This document shows, in pieces, positions 1-9,996 of a stretch of DNA of 40,457 nucleotides. Source of the DNA: Pseudomonadota bacterium (lineage in GTDB: Bacteria > Pseudomonadota > Alphaproteobacteria > Rhizobiales > Pleomorphomonadaceae); assembly GCA_018262505.1 (NCBI GenBank), contig JAGSYV010000063.1, forward strand, positions 1-40,457, written 5' to 3'. The number at the start of each line of letters is the position of its first letter. Within the stretch, counting starts at the first letter, position 1. Position numbers and translations under genes: made by a program. Below the pieces are notes generated by a model. It did not search any database. It was not told where the DNA came from and worked only from the letters and a program-made list of their open reading frames with translations.

Positions 1-1332
1 TTCCTCGGACGCCTTGATCAGATCGGTGACCTTGGGGTTGTTGTAGCCCCAGTAGAAGTCGGGATTGCCGTAGAAGACGATGTCGCGATGGTTCACGTGC
101 TCCTGCAAGGTCGCCTGGAAGTCATGCGCCTTGTAGACCTTTGTGTACCACTCGTTGGCTGTGATGACGTTGATCACCACCTTGACGCCGACCTTGGCCA
201 GTTCGCCCTGCAGGAACTGCGCGGCCAGCGGATGCGGGTCGTAGTTGGGCGTGTCGATGGTGAAGGTGAAACCATTGGGATAGCCGGCCTCGGCAAGCAG
301 TGCCTTGGCGCCTGCCGGGTCATAGGCGTCGGTCTTGGTCAGGTCGACGTACCAGGGATCGGTCGGCGGTACGAAGGAGCCGATCAGCGTGCCATAGTCG
401 CCCCATACCGCCTCAAGCAGCTTCTTGTCATCGACGGCGCGGGCCAGCGCCTTGCGCACCTTGACGTTGTCGAACGGCGCGACGCGGTCGTTGTACGCAA
501 GGATCAGCTTGGTGGTGGACTTGCCCTCAGCGACGGTGAAATCGGGGTTGTCCTTGAACTGGGCGAGTGAATCCGGGCTCTGCACCGAGGTGATGACGTC
601 GACCGCGCCGGTCAGCAGCGCGTTGTTGAGGGCGGTCGCCTCAGTGAAGTACTTGAAGACCACTTCGCCATTCTCAGCCTTGGGACCCCAGTATTTGTCG
701 AAGCGCTTGACGGCAAGCTGCGCGCCCCGCTGCCAACCCTCGAGAGCGTAGGGACCTGTGCCATCCTCGGTGGACTGCAGGTCCTTGGCCTTGTCGTTGA
801 TGATCCAGACGTAAGAGAGATTGTAGGGCAGGGAGATCGAGCGCGAGGATAGCTTGATGACGACGGTGGAGTCATCCGGCGTCTCGATGGAAGCGATCGG
901 CTTCAGCGAGTTCTTGCGCGAGCTCTTGCTATCCGGCGAGGTCACCCGCTCGATCGACCACTTGACGTCGGCGGCGGTCAGCGGATCTCCCGAATGGAAG
1001 GTGACACCCGGCTGCAGGGTGAACGTATAAGTCAGACCGTCGTCGGACACCTTGTAGTCCTTGACGAGGCTGGGCGAGATCGAGCCGTCATCGTTAAGGC
1101 GGAACAGGGCCTCGTAGACGTTGCCGTTGAAGGCCTCGTTGATGCCCTGGCCGGCGCCGGCCGTGTTGTCGAGGTTCTGCGGTTCGTAGAGCGAACCGAT
1201 GCTGATGGTGGCGTCAGTGCCACCTTCGGCGGCCAGAACCGGCCCGAGGCCCATCACGAGCAGCGCCACAGCCGTCGTGGCTTTCAGTACCGAAAGAGGC
1301 GCCCGGCTGGCGCGGATGGGCAATGCGGTCAT
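1..1332 (-). CDS. ABC transporter substrate-binding protein, family 5 (partial, 3' end outside window)
   Basis: Periplasmic binding protein of the SBP_bac_5 (dipeptide/oligopeptide/nickel/opine) family. Translation from the ATG at 1332 gives a signal peptide (basic start, hydrophobic run, AxA-like site near residue 35), then the family pattern 'EPQNLDN' near the mature N-terminus. The open frame continues for 444 codons to the left edge, so about 60-100 C-terminal residues are missing. The start is fixed by GAGGAG about 6 nt upstream. The ligand cannot be read from sequence and the permease/ATPase partners would lie outside the window. It has its own promoter-like sequence (1474-1502), so it is probably not transcribed from the osmC-like gene behind it. 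Confidence 0.85.
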   Translation of the reverse strand, partial: MTALPIRASRAPLSVLKATTAVALLVMGLGPVLAAEGGTDATISIGSLYEPQNLDNTAGAGQGINEAFNGNVYEALFRLNDDGSISPSLVKDYKVSDDGLTYTFTLQPGVTFHSGDPLTAADVKWSIERVTSPDSKSSRKNSLKPIASIETPDDSTVVIKLSSRSISLPYNLSYVWIINDKAKDLQSTEDGTGPYALEGWQRGAQLAVKRFDKYWGPKAENGEVVFKYFTEATALNNALLTGAVDVITSVQSPDSLAQFKDNPDFTVAEGKSTTKLILAYNDRVAPFDNVKVRKALARAVDDKKLLEAVWGDYGTLIGSFVPPTDPWYVDLTKTDAYDPAGAKALLAEAGYPNGFTFTIDTPNYDPHPLAAQFLQGELAKVGVKVVINVITANEWYTKVYKAHDFQATLQEHVNHRDIVFYGNPDFYWGYNNPKVTDLIKASEE

Positions 1333-1473
1333 GTTTCTCTCCTCGGATGACGGCCGACTGGGCGACCTGTTGCGGCCAGTCTAGCCGAGGCATGGGAAAT
1401 GAGAATGTCGGCGCAGCCTCAAATGCTCGGCGGTCTGGAAACAGGTTTGCGCTGAACGCCTGATAACTAGATT

Positions 1474-1502
1474 ATTTTACTGGTCTAGGCATCCATAGAC
1501 AA
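1474..1502 (-). promoter_or_regulatory. Promoter with embedded inverted repeat upstream of the family-5 SBP gene
   Basis: On the minus strand TTGTCT (1497-1502), a 17-bp spacer and TAAAAT (1474-1479) form a sigma70-like promoter pointing at the SBP gene. An imperfect inverted repeat GGTCTA-N8-TAGACA covers the -35 and spacer (1482-1501), and CTAGA/TCTAG (1467-1471, 1484-1488) overlaps it. This placement suits a repressor. The GTCTA/TAGAC half-sites resemble those between phnF and phnG. Which regulator binds is unknown. Confidence 0.45.
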
Positions 1503-1523
1503 GGCTCAACCCATTGTAGAAAA

Positions 1524-1946
1524 TTACAGGAGCAGCTCGCCGTCGATGATGTCGATCGACGCGTGATAGCTGTTGCCGATGGTACAGACCTTGTGGGCTT
1601 CCTCGATCAGCGACCGTCGTTCGGCGTCATTGAAATCGCCCTCGATGGCGAAGCGGCAGGTCTGGCGAGCGATGCGGGATGGCGGCTCGGCTGCCTTGGC
1701 GCCGATCACCTCCACCGACACCGAACCGAGCCGATCGTTGAGCCCCAGGTTGCGCGCGGCGATGCGGACACTGAGCGCCAGGCAGCCGGCCAGCGAAGCA
1801 TCCAGCAACTCAAGCGGGTTGAAGCCCTCCATCGACGGCGAGCCGGCCAGCATCAGGCTGGCGCCAGAACGGGCGACCACCTCACCCCGGCCATTGCGAT
1901 CGAGGCTTGCCGTGGCACCCATCGGGCGGACTCTGACCTGCGACAT
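1524..1946 (-). CDS. OsmC-like peroxiredoxin family protein
   Basis: A 140-aa protein of the OsmC/Ohr superfamily, which reduces organic hydroperoxides with two active-site cysteines. The two expected cysteines are present: one in 'SLAGCLAL' (about residue 55) at the start of the central helix and one in 'KVCTIGNS' (about residue 121). Length is normal. The open frame extends far upstream (to 2744), but that part overlaps the SDR gene out of frame and is not real. The start at 1946 has GAGGAG 7 nt upstream. It sits behind the SDR terminator, so it is probably a separate transcript. Physiological substrate unknown. Confidence 0.85.
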   Translation of the reverse strand: MSQVRVRPMGATASLDRNGRGEVVARSGASLMLAGSPSMEGFNPLELLDASLAGCLALSVRIAARNLGLNDRLGSVSVEVIGAKAAEPPSRIARQTCRFAIEGDFNDAERRSLIEEAHKVCTIGNSYHASIDIIDGELLL

Positions 1947-2015
1947 GACTATCTCCTCTTTGGAAACCGATCTGGTGCCGGCACGATAGCCAAATTGCGG
2001 GATGGGGGCGAGCAC

Positions 2016-2056
2016 TTGAAAAGAAACGACGGCGTCACCGTTGCCGGTACGCCGTC
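2016..2056 (-). terminator. Rho-independent terminator after the SDR gene
   Basis: Minus-strand hairpin at 2028-2056: an 8-bp GC-rich outer stem (GACGGCGT/ACGCCGTC), a single bulged base, then a 4-bp inner stem (ACCG/CGGT) with a TTGC/GCAA loop, followed by GTTTCTTTTC. It lies 24 nt past the SDR stop and closes the sugar operon before the OsmC-like gene. Confidence 0.75.
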
Positions 2057-2080
2057 GCTCGGTCTGCCGGGGGGAGGAAC

Positions 2081-2809
2081 TCAGATATCGAACTGAGCCG
2101 GCAGGATCACCAGGTCGCGCACGATGACGTTGCGCGGCCGCGTCAGCATGAACATGACGGCCTCGGCGACTTCTTCGGGCTCGATCAGGCCACCGGCCGC
2201 CTTCAGGGCGGCCAGCCGCTCCGGCACCCAGTCCTTGAGAAGGGCGGTGATCACCGGACCCGGCTGCACCGCACCAACGCGCACGTCGTACTTGGCGACC
2301 TGCCGGCGGACGGTGTGCACGAAAGCCTGCACGGCATGCTTGGAAGCCGTGTAGATCGGCTCGACCATCACCGGCACCACGCCCGCCACCGAACTGGTCA
2401 TCAGGATGTCGCCGTGTTTGCGCTCGATCATGTAGGGCAGAACGGCGTGCACGGTGCGGAAGGCCGCGTTGATGTTGAGATTCAGCATGCGGTCCCAGGC
2501 ATCGGGATCGCCCGTGGCCGCGTCGCCGCCGATATAGGAGCCGGCGTTGGCATGCAGGATGTCGAGCTTGCCGGCCTTCTCCAGGATCTGCGGCAGCATG
2601 GTGGCGACGCTCTTGGGATTCAGGAGGTCGATGCGAACCGGGAAGGCCTTGGGGCCGATCTCGGCGCAGGCCTTGGCGAGACCTTCTTCGTCGCGGTCGA
2701 CGATGGCGACACGGGCGCCGGCATCGGCCATGGCCTTGGCGCATGCCAAGCCGATACCAGAGGCGCCACCGGTGATGGCGGCAACCTGACCTTCAATACT
2801 CACAGCCAT
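2081..2809 (-). CDS. Short-chain dehydrogenase/reductase (SDR)
   Basis: Classical SDR oxidoreductase of 242 aa using NAD(P)(H). Seen: the cofactor motif 'TGGASGIG' near the N-terminus, an acidic residue at the end of beta2 ('IVDRD'), which favours NAD, 'NAG' in 'HANAG', the catalytic Ser in 'MTSSVAG' and the YxxxK pair in 'YTASKHA'. ATG 2809 is chosen because AGGAG lies 7 nt upstream; the frame is open for 33 more nt. It is the last gene of the lyxK-ulaE group, 68 nt after ulaE. By context it may oxidise a pentitol (for example xylitol or L-arabinitol) to L-xylulose, but this is inferred from neighbours only. Confidence 0.85.
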   Translation of the reverse strand: MAVSIEGQVAAITGGASGIGLACAKAMADAGARVAIVDRDEEGLAKACAEIGPKAFPVRIDLLNPKSVATMLPQILEKAGKLDILHANAGSYIGGDAATGDPDAWDRMLNLNINAAFRTVHAVLPYMIERKHGDILMTSSVAGVVPVMVEPIYTASKHAVQAFVHTVRRQVAKYDVRVGAVQPGPVITALLKDWVPERLAALKAAGGLIEPEEVAEAVMFMLTRPRNVIVRDLVILPAQFDI

Positions 2810-2877
2810 TTCAGTCTCCTTTCGTCCGTCTCCGACGGACATTCACTTTGTTTGTTGGGCGTTTCCTCTGGTGTTTT

Positions 2878-3756
2878 TCATGCCGCCTGCAGCAGGCCGC
2901 CGAGACGCATCTGCTCGATCATCCAGCGTCGGGCGATGGCGATCTCCACCACCGGCTCGTCGGATTTTTCGGTCCACATCTCCATCAGGAAGGGACCGCG
3001 ATAGCCGAGGTCGGCGAGCGTGGCGAAACAGGACTTGAAGTCGACGCAGCCGTCACCGAACGGCACGTCGCGGAACTGGCCGGGGAAGTCGCCGGTGACC
3101 TTGCGCGTGTCCTTCAAGTGAATGGCAACGATACGGTCGATGCCCGCCCGGAGCTCGGCATCGACATCGTTGCCCCAGGCCGTGAGGTTGCCGAGGTCGG
3201 GATAGACGCAGAAGTAGGGCGAGTGGATGAGCTGGTCGTACTCGCGCCAGCGGGTGATCGAGTTGATGAAGGCGGTGTCCATGATCTCGACCGCCAGCAT
3301 CACCTGTGCCTTGGAGGCCTCGCGCACCGACCACTGCAAGCCCTCGATGAACCGCTCCTTGGTGCCAATATCGGCATCCTCGTAGTAGACATCGTAGCCG
3401 GCCACCTGGATGGTGCGGATGCCAAGGTCGACACATAGGTCGATCGCTCGGCGCATGATGTCGCGGGCCTTGACGCGCGTCGACGGATCGCGGCTGCCGA
3501 ACGGGAAGCGGCGATGTGCCGACAGGCAGACGCTCGGCACGGATACGTCGAAATCGCGCACGTTGGCGCAGAAGGCCGCCCTTTCGACTTTTGACCAGCT
3601 GAGGCGCGTCATGCGCTCATCGGTCTCGTCGATCGACATCTCGACGAAGTCGAAGTCCAGCGCCTTGGCGAGCGCCAGTCGCGCTGGCCAGTCGAGGTCC
3701 TTCGGCAGCGCCTTCTCGTAGATGCCCAGCGGATTGGGCAGCGCCTCTCGGGTCAC
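2878..3756 (-). CDS. ulaE: L-xylulose-5-phosphate / L-ribulose-5-phosphate 3-epimerase
   Basis: TIM-barrel (xylose-isomerase-like, AP2EC) epimerase of 292 aa converting L-xylulose 5-phosphate to L-ribulose 5-phosphate. The match to the E. coli UlaE/SgbU family is recognisable throughout: 'PLGIYEKALP' at the N-terminus, 'LDFDFVEMSIDETDER', 'CLSAHRRFPFGS', 'QVAGYDVYYE', 'EIMDT', 'YPDLGNLTAWGND' and 'LMEMWTEKSDEP'. These carry the metal-binding Glu, Asp and His residues of the family. It begins with GTG at 3756, with GGAGG 5 nt upstream, 27 nt after the lyxK stop, so the two are co-transcribed. Product and order match the L-lyxose/L-xylulose branch. No araD (4-epimerase) is in the window, so the last step to D-xylulose 5-phosphate must be encoded elsewhere. 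Confidence 0.93.
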   Translation of the reverse strand: MTREALPNPLGIYEKALPKDLDWPARLALAKALDFDFVEMSIDETDERMTRLSWSKVERAAFCANVRDFDVSVPSVCLSAHRRFPFGSRDPSTRVKARDIMRRAIDLCVDLGIRTIQVAGYDVYYEDADIGTKERFIEGLQWSVREASKAQVMLAVEIMDTAFINSITRWREYDQLIHSPYFCVYPDLGNLTAWGNDVDAELRAGIDRIVAIHLKDTRKVTGDFPGQFRDVPFGDGCVDFKSCFATLADLGYRGPFLMEMWTEKSDEPVVEIAIARRWMIEQMRLGGLLQAA

Positions 3757-3783
3757 GTCGTCCTCCAGATCTTGATGGCTCTC

Positions 3784-5277
3784 TCAGCGTCCGGCCGGCA
3801 GGGCGGACAGCGTTTCGGCCAGGCGGCGGAAGGCCGCATATTTTTCGCGATAGGCAGGGAAGCTCTTGGCATCCGGTTCGATCAGCGCGCCGGACGGGCA
3901 CATCGCCGCCATGGCTTCCTTGAAGCCCTTGTGGACGCCGGAGCCGACGGCAGCGGCGATGGCCGCGCCAAGACAGCCGGACTGTTCGACGTGCATCACC
4001 TCGACCGGCATCTCCGAGATGTCGGCGACCATCTGCATCCAGGGCTTGGAGCGGGTCGGACCTCCGGTGAGGCGCAAGGTCTTGTCACGACCGGATAGCT
4101 TGACGATCCGTTCGAGATGGACCTGCTGGGAGAAGCAGATGCCCTCGTAGACCGCCTGCAGCACCTGGCCGAGACCATGGGCATTGGCAAGGCCATGTAG
4201 GCCGGCCGAGAGGTCGTCGCCGAGGTTGGAGGCAAAGAGATAGGGCAGGAACTGAATGCCGGTACCCGCCTTCGGCAAGGCCGAAATCATCAGATCGGCC
4301 TGACGGTAGCAGTCGGGCATGCCGCCCAGGAAGGTGCGGACGAACCATTCAAGATTGCCGGCCGAGGTCGGACTACCCTCGTGGACGAAGTAGCGGTCCG
4401 GCATGCAGTAGCGGCCCCAGATGTAGGGCCAGGTGTCGCCCGCCGGCTTCAGGATGCGATCGGTGGTCCAGGTGACAATGGTCCAGGTGCCCATCACCAC
4501 GTTGACGAAGCTCGGATCGGCGAGGCCGGCGCAAACCGCCGCCGATACCACGTCGAAGAAGCCGCCGAACACCGGCGTGCCGGCCTTGAGGCCGGTTTCC
4601 TCGGCGGCTTTGGCACTCAGGCCAGCGACGCACTCCTCCGACCCGACGACCGGTGGCAGGCAGCCTTCCATCTCGTCGATGCCGAACATTTTGAAAAGCG
4701 CGGGGTCGTAGGCGCCTTTTTCGACGTTGTAGAGGTTGCTGCCGGAGATGTTGGTAACCTCGGCCGCGAAGACGCCGGTCAGCTTGTAGCGGATGAAGTC
4801 GTGGGCCATCAGCACATGGCGCGTCCGGCTGTAGTTGCCCGGCTCGTTGGCCTTCATCCAGGCGAGCAGCGATACCGGATGGCCGGTCCAGAGCTGCTGA
4901 TAGCCGTAGGGATAGCTCGCCGCGTCGAGCCCCTTGACCTTCCAATCCTTGACGATGGAGAGCGAGCGATTGTCCGAGGAAATGATGCCGTTGCGCACCG
5001 GTTCGCCATCGGCGTCGAGGGCATAGAGACCCTTGCCGTGGGCGGAGAAGCTGACGCCGGCGATTTCGTCGGCCGAAACGCCCGCTTCGGCCACGACGCG
5101 GCGAATGGTGCCGGCGACGATCCGCCACATGGCGTTCATGTCGCGCTCGGACCAGCCGACATGGGCGGCGACGCCATTGTCCACTTCGGAAGCCACGGCC
5201 TTTTCGTGGCCTTCGGCGTCATAGAGGCCGCTCTTGATAACGGTTCCGCCGATGTCGATTCCGAGAAAGTAGGTCAC
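3784..5277 (-). CDS. lyxK: L-xylulose kinase
   Basis: FGGY-family sugar kinase phosphorylating L-xylulose at C5. From the GTG at 5277 the product is 497 aa, almost the length of E. coli LyxK, and the two align end to end: 'FLGIDIGGTVIKSGLYD' (phosphate-binding loop), 'GWSERDM', 'SFSAHGKGLYALD', 'WTGHPVSLLAWMK', 'AHDFIRYKLTG', 'NISGSNLYN', 'GGFFDVVSAAVCAG', 'HEGSPTSAGNLEWF' and 'RLTGGPTRSKPWMQM'. The frame is open to 5346, but the upstream residues are not family-like and GAGGA precedes the GTG. It follows the transporter after a 207-nt gap with hairpins and precedes ulaE, so substrate and pathway agree. Confidence 0.93.
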   Translation of the reverse strand: MTYFLGIDIGGTVIKSGLYDAEGHEKAVASEVDNGVAAHVGWSERDMNAMWRIVAGTIRRVVAEAGVSADEIAGVSFSAHGKGLYALDADGEPVRNGIISSDNRSLSIVKDWKVKGLDAASYPYGYQQLWTGHPVSLLAWMKANEPGNYSRTRHVLMAHDFIRYKLTGVFAAEVTNISGSNLYNVEKGAYDPALFKMFGIDEMEGCLPPVVGSEECVAGLSAKAAEETGLKAGTPVFGGFFDVVSAAVCAGLADPSFVNVVMGTWTIVTWTTDRILKPAGDTWPYIWGRYCMPDRYFVHEGSPTSAGNLEWFVRTFLGGMPDCYRQADLMISALPKAGTGIQFLPYLFASNLGDDLSAGLHGLANAHGLGQVLQAVYEGICFSQQVHLERIVKLSGRDKTLRLTGGPTRSKPWMQMVADISEMPVEVMHVEQSGCLGAAIAAAVGSGVHKGFKEAMAAMCPSGALIEPDAKSFPAYREKYAAFRRLAETLSALPAGR

Positions 5278-5446
5278 GGCTCTTGATCCTCTGGAGAAAC
5301 GCGGCACAGATCCGGCGTGACGCCGGGTAAAGAAAGTCCGGTCCACCGGACACGAGATCCGGCAGTCGGGATGATTGTTTGGTTCGGGACGGTCGAAACT
5401 GCTGTTCTTTGGGCCGAACTGAGGGGCAATCTTTGGTCTTGTCTGG

Positions 5447-5475
5447 GAGGCGCCTCGCTGAGTTCGAGGCGCCTC
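5447..5475 (-). terminator. Hairpin between the sugar permease and lyxK
   Basis: Perfect 11-bp GC-rich stem (5447-5457 with 5465-5475, loop of 7 nt) starting 9 nt past the permease stop. Each arm contains the self-complementary decamer GAGGCGCCTC. There is no U-tract, so it is more likely an mRNA-processing or partial-termination element that sets transporter versus kinase expression. Smaller hairpins follow at 5312-5326 and 5336-5351. Confidence 0.5.
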
Positions 5476-5484
5476 GTTAGGGTG

Positions 5485-7782
<2,298 letters not shown>

Positions 7783-7848
7783 GGCGGAACCCTCGGAGCG
7801 CGCCGTTCCTGACGGCGATGCTGATCGGACTGTCCGGAAAGCGAGTTT

Positions 7849-7886
7849 CGCCGCGGGGAGGGGCGTCGGCCCAACTCCCCGCGGCG
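7849..7886 (-). terminator. Intercistronic hairpin after the ribose-type binding-protein gene
   Basis: Perfect 12-bp GC-rich stem (7849-7860 with 7875-7886) with a further GGGC/GCCC inner stem. On the minus strand it begins 5 nt after the in-family stop codon of the binding protein (7892-7894) and lies before the ATPase start (7782). No U-tract follows. Such hairpins usually protect the binding-protein mRNA and lower downstream expression. Its position shows that this segment is intergenic, not protein linker. Confidence 0.6.
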
Positions 7887-7891
7887 GTCGA

Positions 7892-8811
7892 TTACCAGGC
7901 GAAGGTAGCCGCGTTGGACTTGTCGACGAGCTGTGGACGTCGATCGGGATCACAGCCGGAACATGGGCGCCCATGTACTTGGCCAGAGCGATGGCAAGGC
8001 CAATGCGCATCTGGTCACGCGGGAACTGAGCGGCTGTGGCCTTGAAGGCCGAGCCGGCGGCGATCGCCTTGGTCGCTTCGGGAGCACCGTCGACCGAGGT
8101 CAGGACGATGTCCTTGCCCGAGCCTTCGATGGCGGCGAGGGCGCCCATCGCGCCACCGTCGTTGACCGAGAAGACACCCTTCAGGTTCGGGTGCGACTGA
8201 ATCATGTTCTCGACGACGTCAACGGCGATGTCGCGCTCCTGACGGCCGTTCTGGGTGTCGACCAGCTTGACGTCCGGCGCCTTGGCCAGGGCGTCCTTAC
8301 AGCCACGCACGCGCTCGAGGATCGGAACAACGGCGATACCGTCGAGGATGGCGACTTCGCCCTTACCACCGATCTCCTTGACCAGCGCGTCGCAGGCGAG
8401 AACGCCAGCGTCGTAGTTCTTGGAGCCGACGAAGGCGTCGACACCGGCAGCCTGTGCGTCAACGGAGACCACCGTCACGCCCTTGGCCTTGGCGGCCTCG
8501 ACGGCGCCACGCACACCTTCGGAGTCGGTCGGATTCACCACCAGGATATTGACACCCTTGGAGACCATATCCTCGATGTCGCTGAGCTGCTTGGAAACGT
8601 CGTGACGAGCGTCAGCAACGTAAACTTCGGTATTAGTGCCGAGAAGCTTGGCGAAAGCCGTGACTTCCTCGTTCATGACGATGAAGTATGGATTATTCAT
8701 TTCCTGAAAGGAAACACCGATCTTGGGGGCATCCTTGGCGAGAGCTGCGCCGGCCGATAGAACAAGCGTCGCCGTGGCGGCCATAAGTGCCGCTTTTGCG
8801 TGGATATTCAT
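7892..8811 (-). pseudogene. Ribose-type sugar-binding protein, apparent 1-nt deletion near the 3' end
   Basis: Periplasmic binding protein of the RbsB/Peripla_BP_4 class feeding the adjacent importer. It has a signal peptide (M1 to about A25, 'AGAALAKDA'), 'IGVSFQEMNNPYF', 'VNPTDSEG' and 'SVNDGGAMGALAAI'. The ATG at 8811 has GGAGGAG upstream. After 'AVIPIDVH' the natural ending (LVDKSNAATFAW, stop at 7892-7894) is found in the -1 frame: one base appears missing around 7931-7937. In the sequence as given, translation instead runs through the intercistronic hairpin into the ATPase as a 1108-aa frame. An exported domain followed by a cytoplasmic ATPase makes no topological sense. If the base is a sequencing error, the gene is intact at about 306 aa. 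Confidence 0.8.
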
Positions 8812-8865
8812 AACGTCTCCTCCGTAATTATTGCCTTTCGGCGGATTCGTTCTAGCTGACCGGTC

Positions 8866-8924
8866 CGTCTACCCCTAGACGTTTTTCCTGATTTGTCTTA
8901 TACTTTTTCCACCTCTCCTTTGAA
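8866..8924 (-). promoter_or_regulatory. Promoter and operator candidates of the sugar operon
   Basis: Minus strand: TTCAAA (8919-8924), 16-bp spacer, TATAAG (8897-8902). Two direct repeats GGAAAAA (8904-8910 and 8882-8888), 22 bp apart, flank the -10 on the same helix face, the usual format for an AraC-type activator such as the divergent gene at 9070. Downstream of the expected start of transcription is a perfect inverted repeat CGTCTA-N4-TAGACG (8866-8881), suitable for a repressor. Confidence 0.4.
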
Positions 8925-8994
8925 TCATAAGGGGAATTTGGTAGGCTGATTAGCCTTTGGTCTGAGTGATAAAGTGGCGTTGAACGCGGTTGCC

Positions 8995-9024
8995 TTGACA
9001 GTAGGACTGCTGGCTTCCGATCAT
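8995..9024 (+). promoter_or_regulatory. Possible promoter of the araC-type gene
   Basis: A consensus TTGACA (8995-9000) is followed after 18 bp by GATCAT (9019-9024, four of six bases match). It points at the regulator starting at 9070. Only the -35 is convincing. Confidence 0.3.
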
Positions 9025-9069
9025 TGACGGTAACCGAGCCGCGATTGGTCGACGGACGAGGGATTGACG

Positions 9070-9978
9070 ATGCCGGAGATGAAGCCGTCGCTCGAGGTGA
9101 ACGACAACAGCCTCGGAAATTCCTTCCGCTTTCAGCGCTGCGGATGGCCTGGTGACAGCGACAAATGGCACTTCCATCCCGAATACGAGCTGCATCAGAT
9201 CGTCCGGACCAGCGGCAAGCTGTTCATCGGGGACAATGTGCTGACCTTTCGGCCCGGCAGCCTGTTTCTGATCGGGCCCTATACACCGCACAACTTTGTC
9301 AGTGACGCCCGTAGCGGGGCCATGGTTCCCGAGCGCGATCTCATCTTGCAATTCCGCAAGGAGTGGATCGAGGCCAGTGCCAACGTGCTGACCGAGTTAC
9401 GCCAGCTCCGCCCGGCCTTCGATGAAGCGGTATTCGGCGTCGAATATGGTGGCGAGACGCAGCAGGCCGTTTATGGCCTGATGAACGGCATCGACACCCA
9501 GGAGCCCCTGGAGCGGCTCATTTCGTTCATGCGAATTATCGATCATCTCAAGCAGTGTCGCCGCAAGACGGTGCTCGGAACCTCGCGCTACTTCATCGAC
9601 ATGCGCACTGCTTCGCTCCGGCGGTTCAACAAGGTCGTCGACTATATCCACGAACACATCGAAGAGGATGTCGCGATGGAGGCGGCGGCCAATCTCGTCG
9701 GCATGAGCTACAAGATGTTTTCGCGCTGGTTCATGGAGTGTACGGGGATCGGTTTTCGCCGTTACGTCATCAAGACGAGAATTAACAAATCTTGCGAGTA
9801 TTTATTCTCAACATCGCGCTCCATCCAGGAGATCTGTTATCTGGTAGGCTTCAATAACGTATCCAATTACAATCGGCTTTTCAGGCAGGTCATCGGCGTG
9901 ACGCCCAGCGAATTCCGCCGCAAGTCGCAGGAAGCTCAGGAATATGATTTCCCGCTCGAAGGCTTCGCCGCGGCCTGA
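9070..9978 (+). CDS. AraC family transcriptional regulator
   Basis: DNA-binding regulator of 302 aa from ATG 9070. The N-terminal half is a cupin-like sensor ('HFHPEYELHQIV', 'FRPGSLFLIGPYTPHNF'). The C-terminal ~100 residues hold the two helix-turn-helix motifs of the family ('AANLVGMSYKMFSRWF', then 'IQEICYLVGFNNVSNYNRLFR...GVTPSEFRR'). ATG 9070 is preferred over TTG 9064 because GAGGGA lies 6 nt upstream of the ATG and directly abuts the TTG. It is divergent from the sugar importer operon and convergent with an FGGY kinase, so it most likely activates the sugar genes with a pentose or polyol as inducer. Confidence 0.9.
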   Translation: MPEMKPSLEVNDNSLGNSFRFQRCGWPGDSDKWHFHPEYELHQIVRTSGKLFIGDNVLTFRPGSLFLIGPYTPHNFVSDARSGAMVPERDLILQFRKEWIEASANVLTELRQLRPAFDEAVFGVEYGGETQQAVYGLMNGIDTQEPLERLISFMRIIDHLKQCRRKTVLGTSRYFIDMRTASLRRFNKVVDYIHEHIEEDVAMEAAANLVGMSYKMFSRWFMECTGIGFRRYVIKTRINKSCEYLFSTSRSIQEICYLVGFNNVSNYNRLFRQVIGVTPSEFRRKSQEAQEYDFPLEGFAAA

Positions 9979-9996
9979 CGAGAGGAACGTCAGGCC
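9972..9996. terminator. Hairpin shared by two convergent genes
   Basis: Perfect 9-bp stem GGCCTGACG/CGTCAGGCC with a 7-nt loop. It contains the stop codon of the araC-type gene (9976-9978) and that of the convergent kinase (9990-9992). No U-tract on either side, so termination efficiency is uncertain. Confidence 0.5.

Noticed and set aside
1524-2744. A 406-aa OsmC protein with a long Arg-rich N-terminus
   Set aside because: The upstream half is the shadow of the SDR gene in another frame; a proper start with Shine-Dalgarno lies at 1946, and a terminator stands between.
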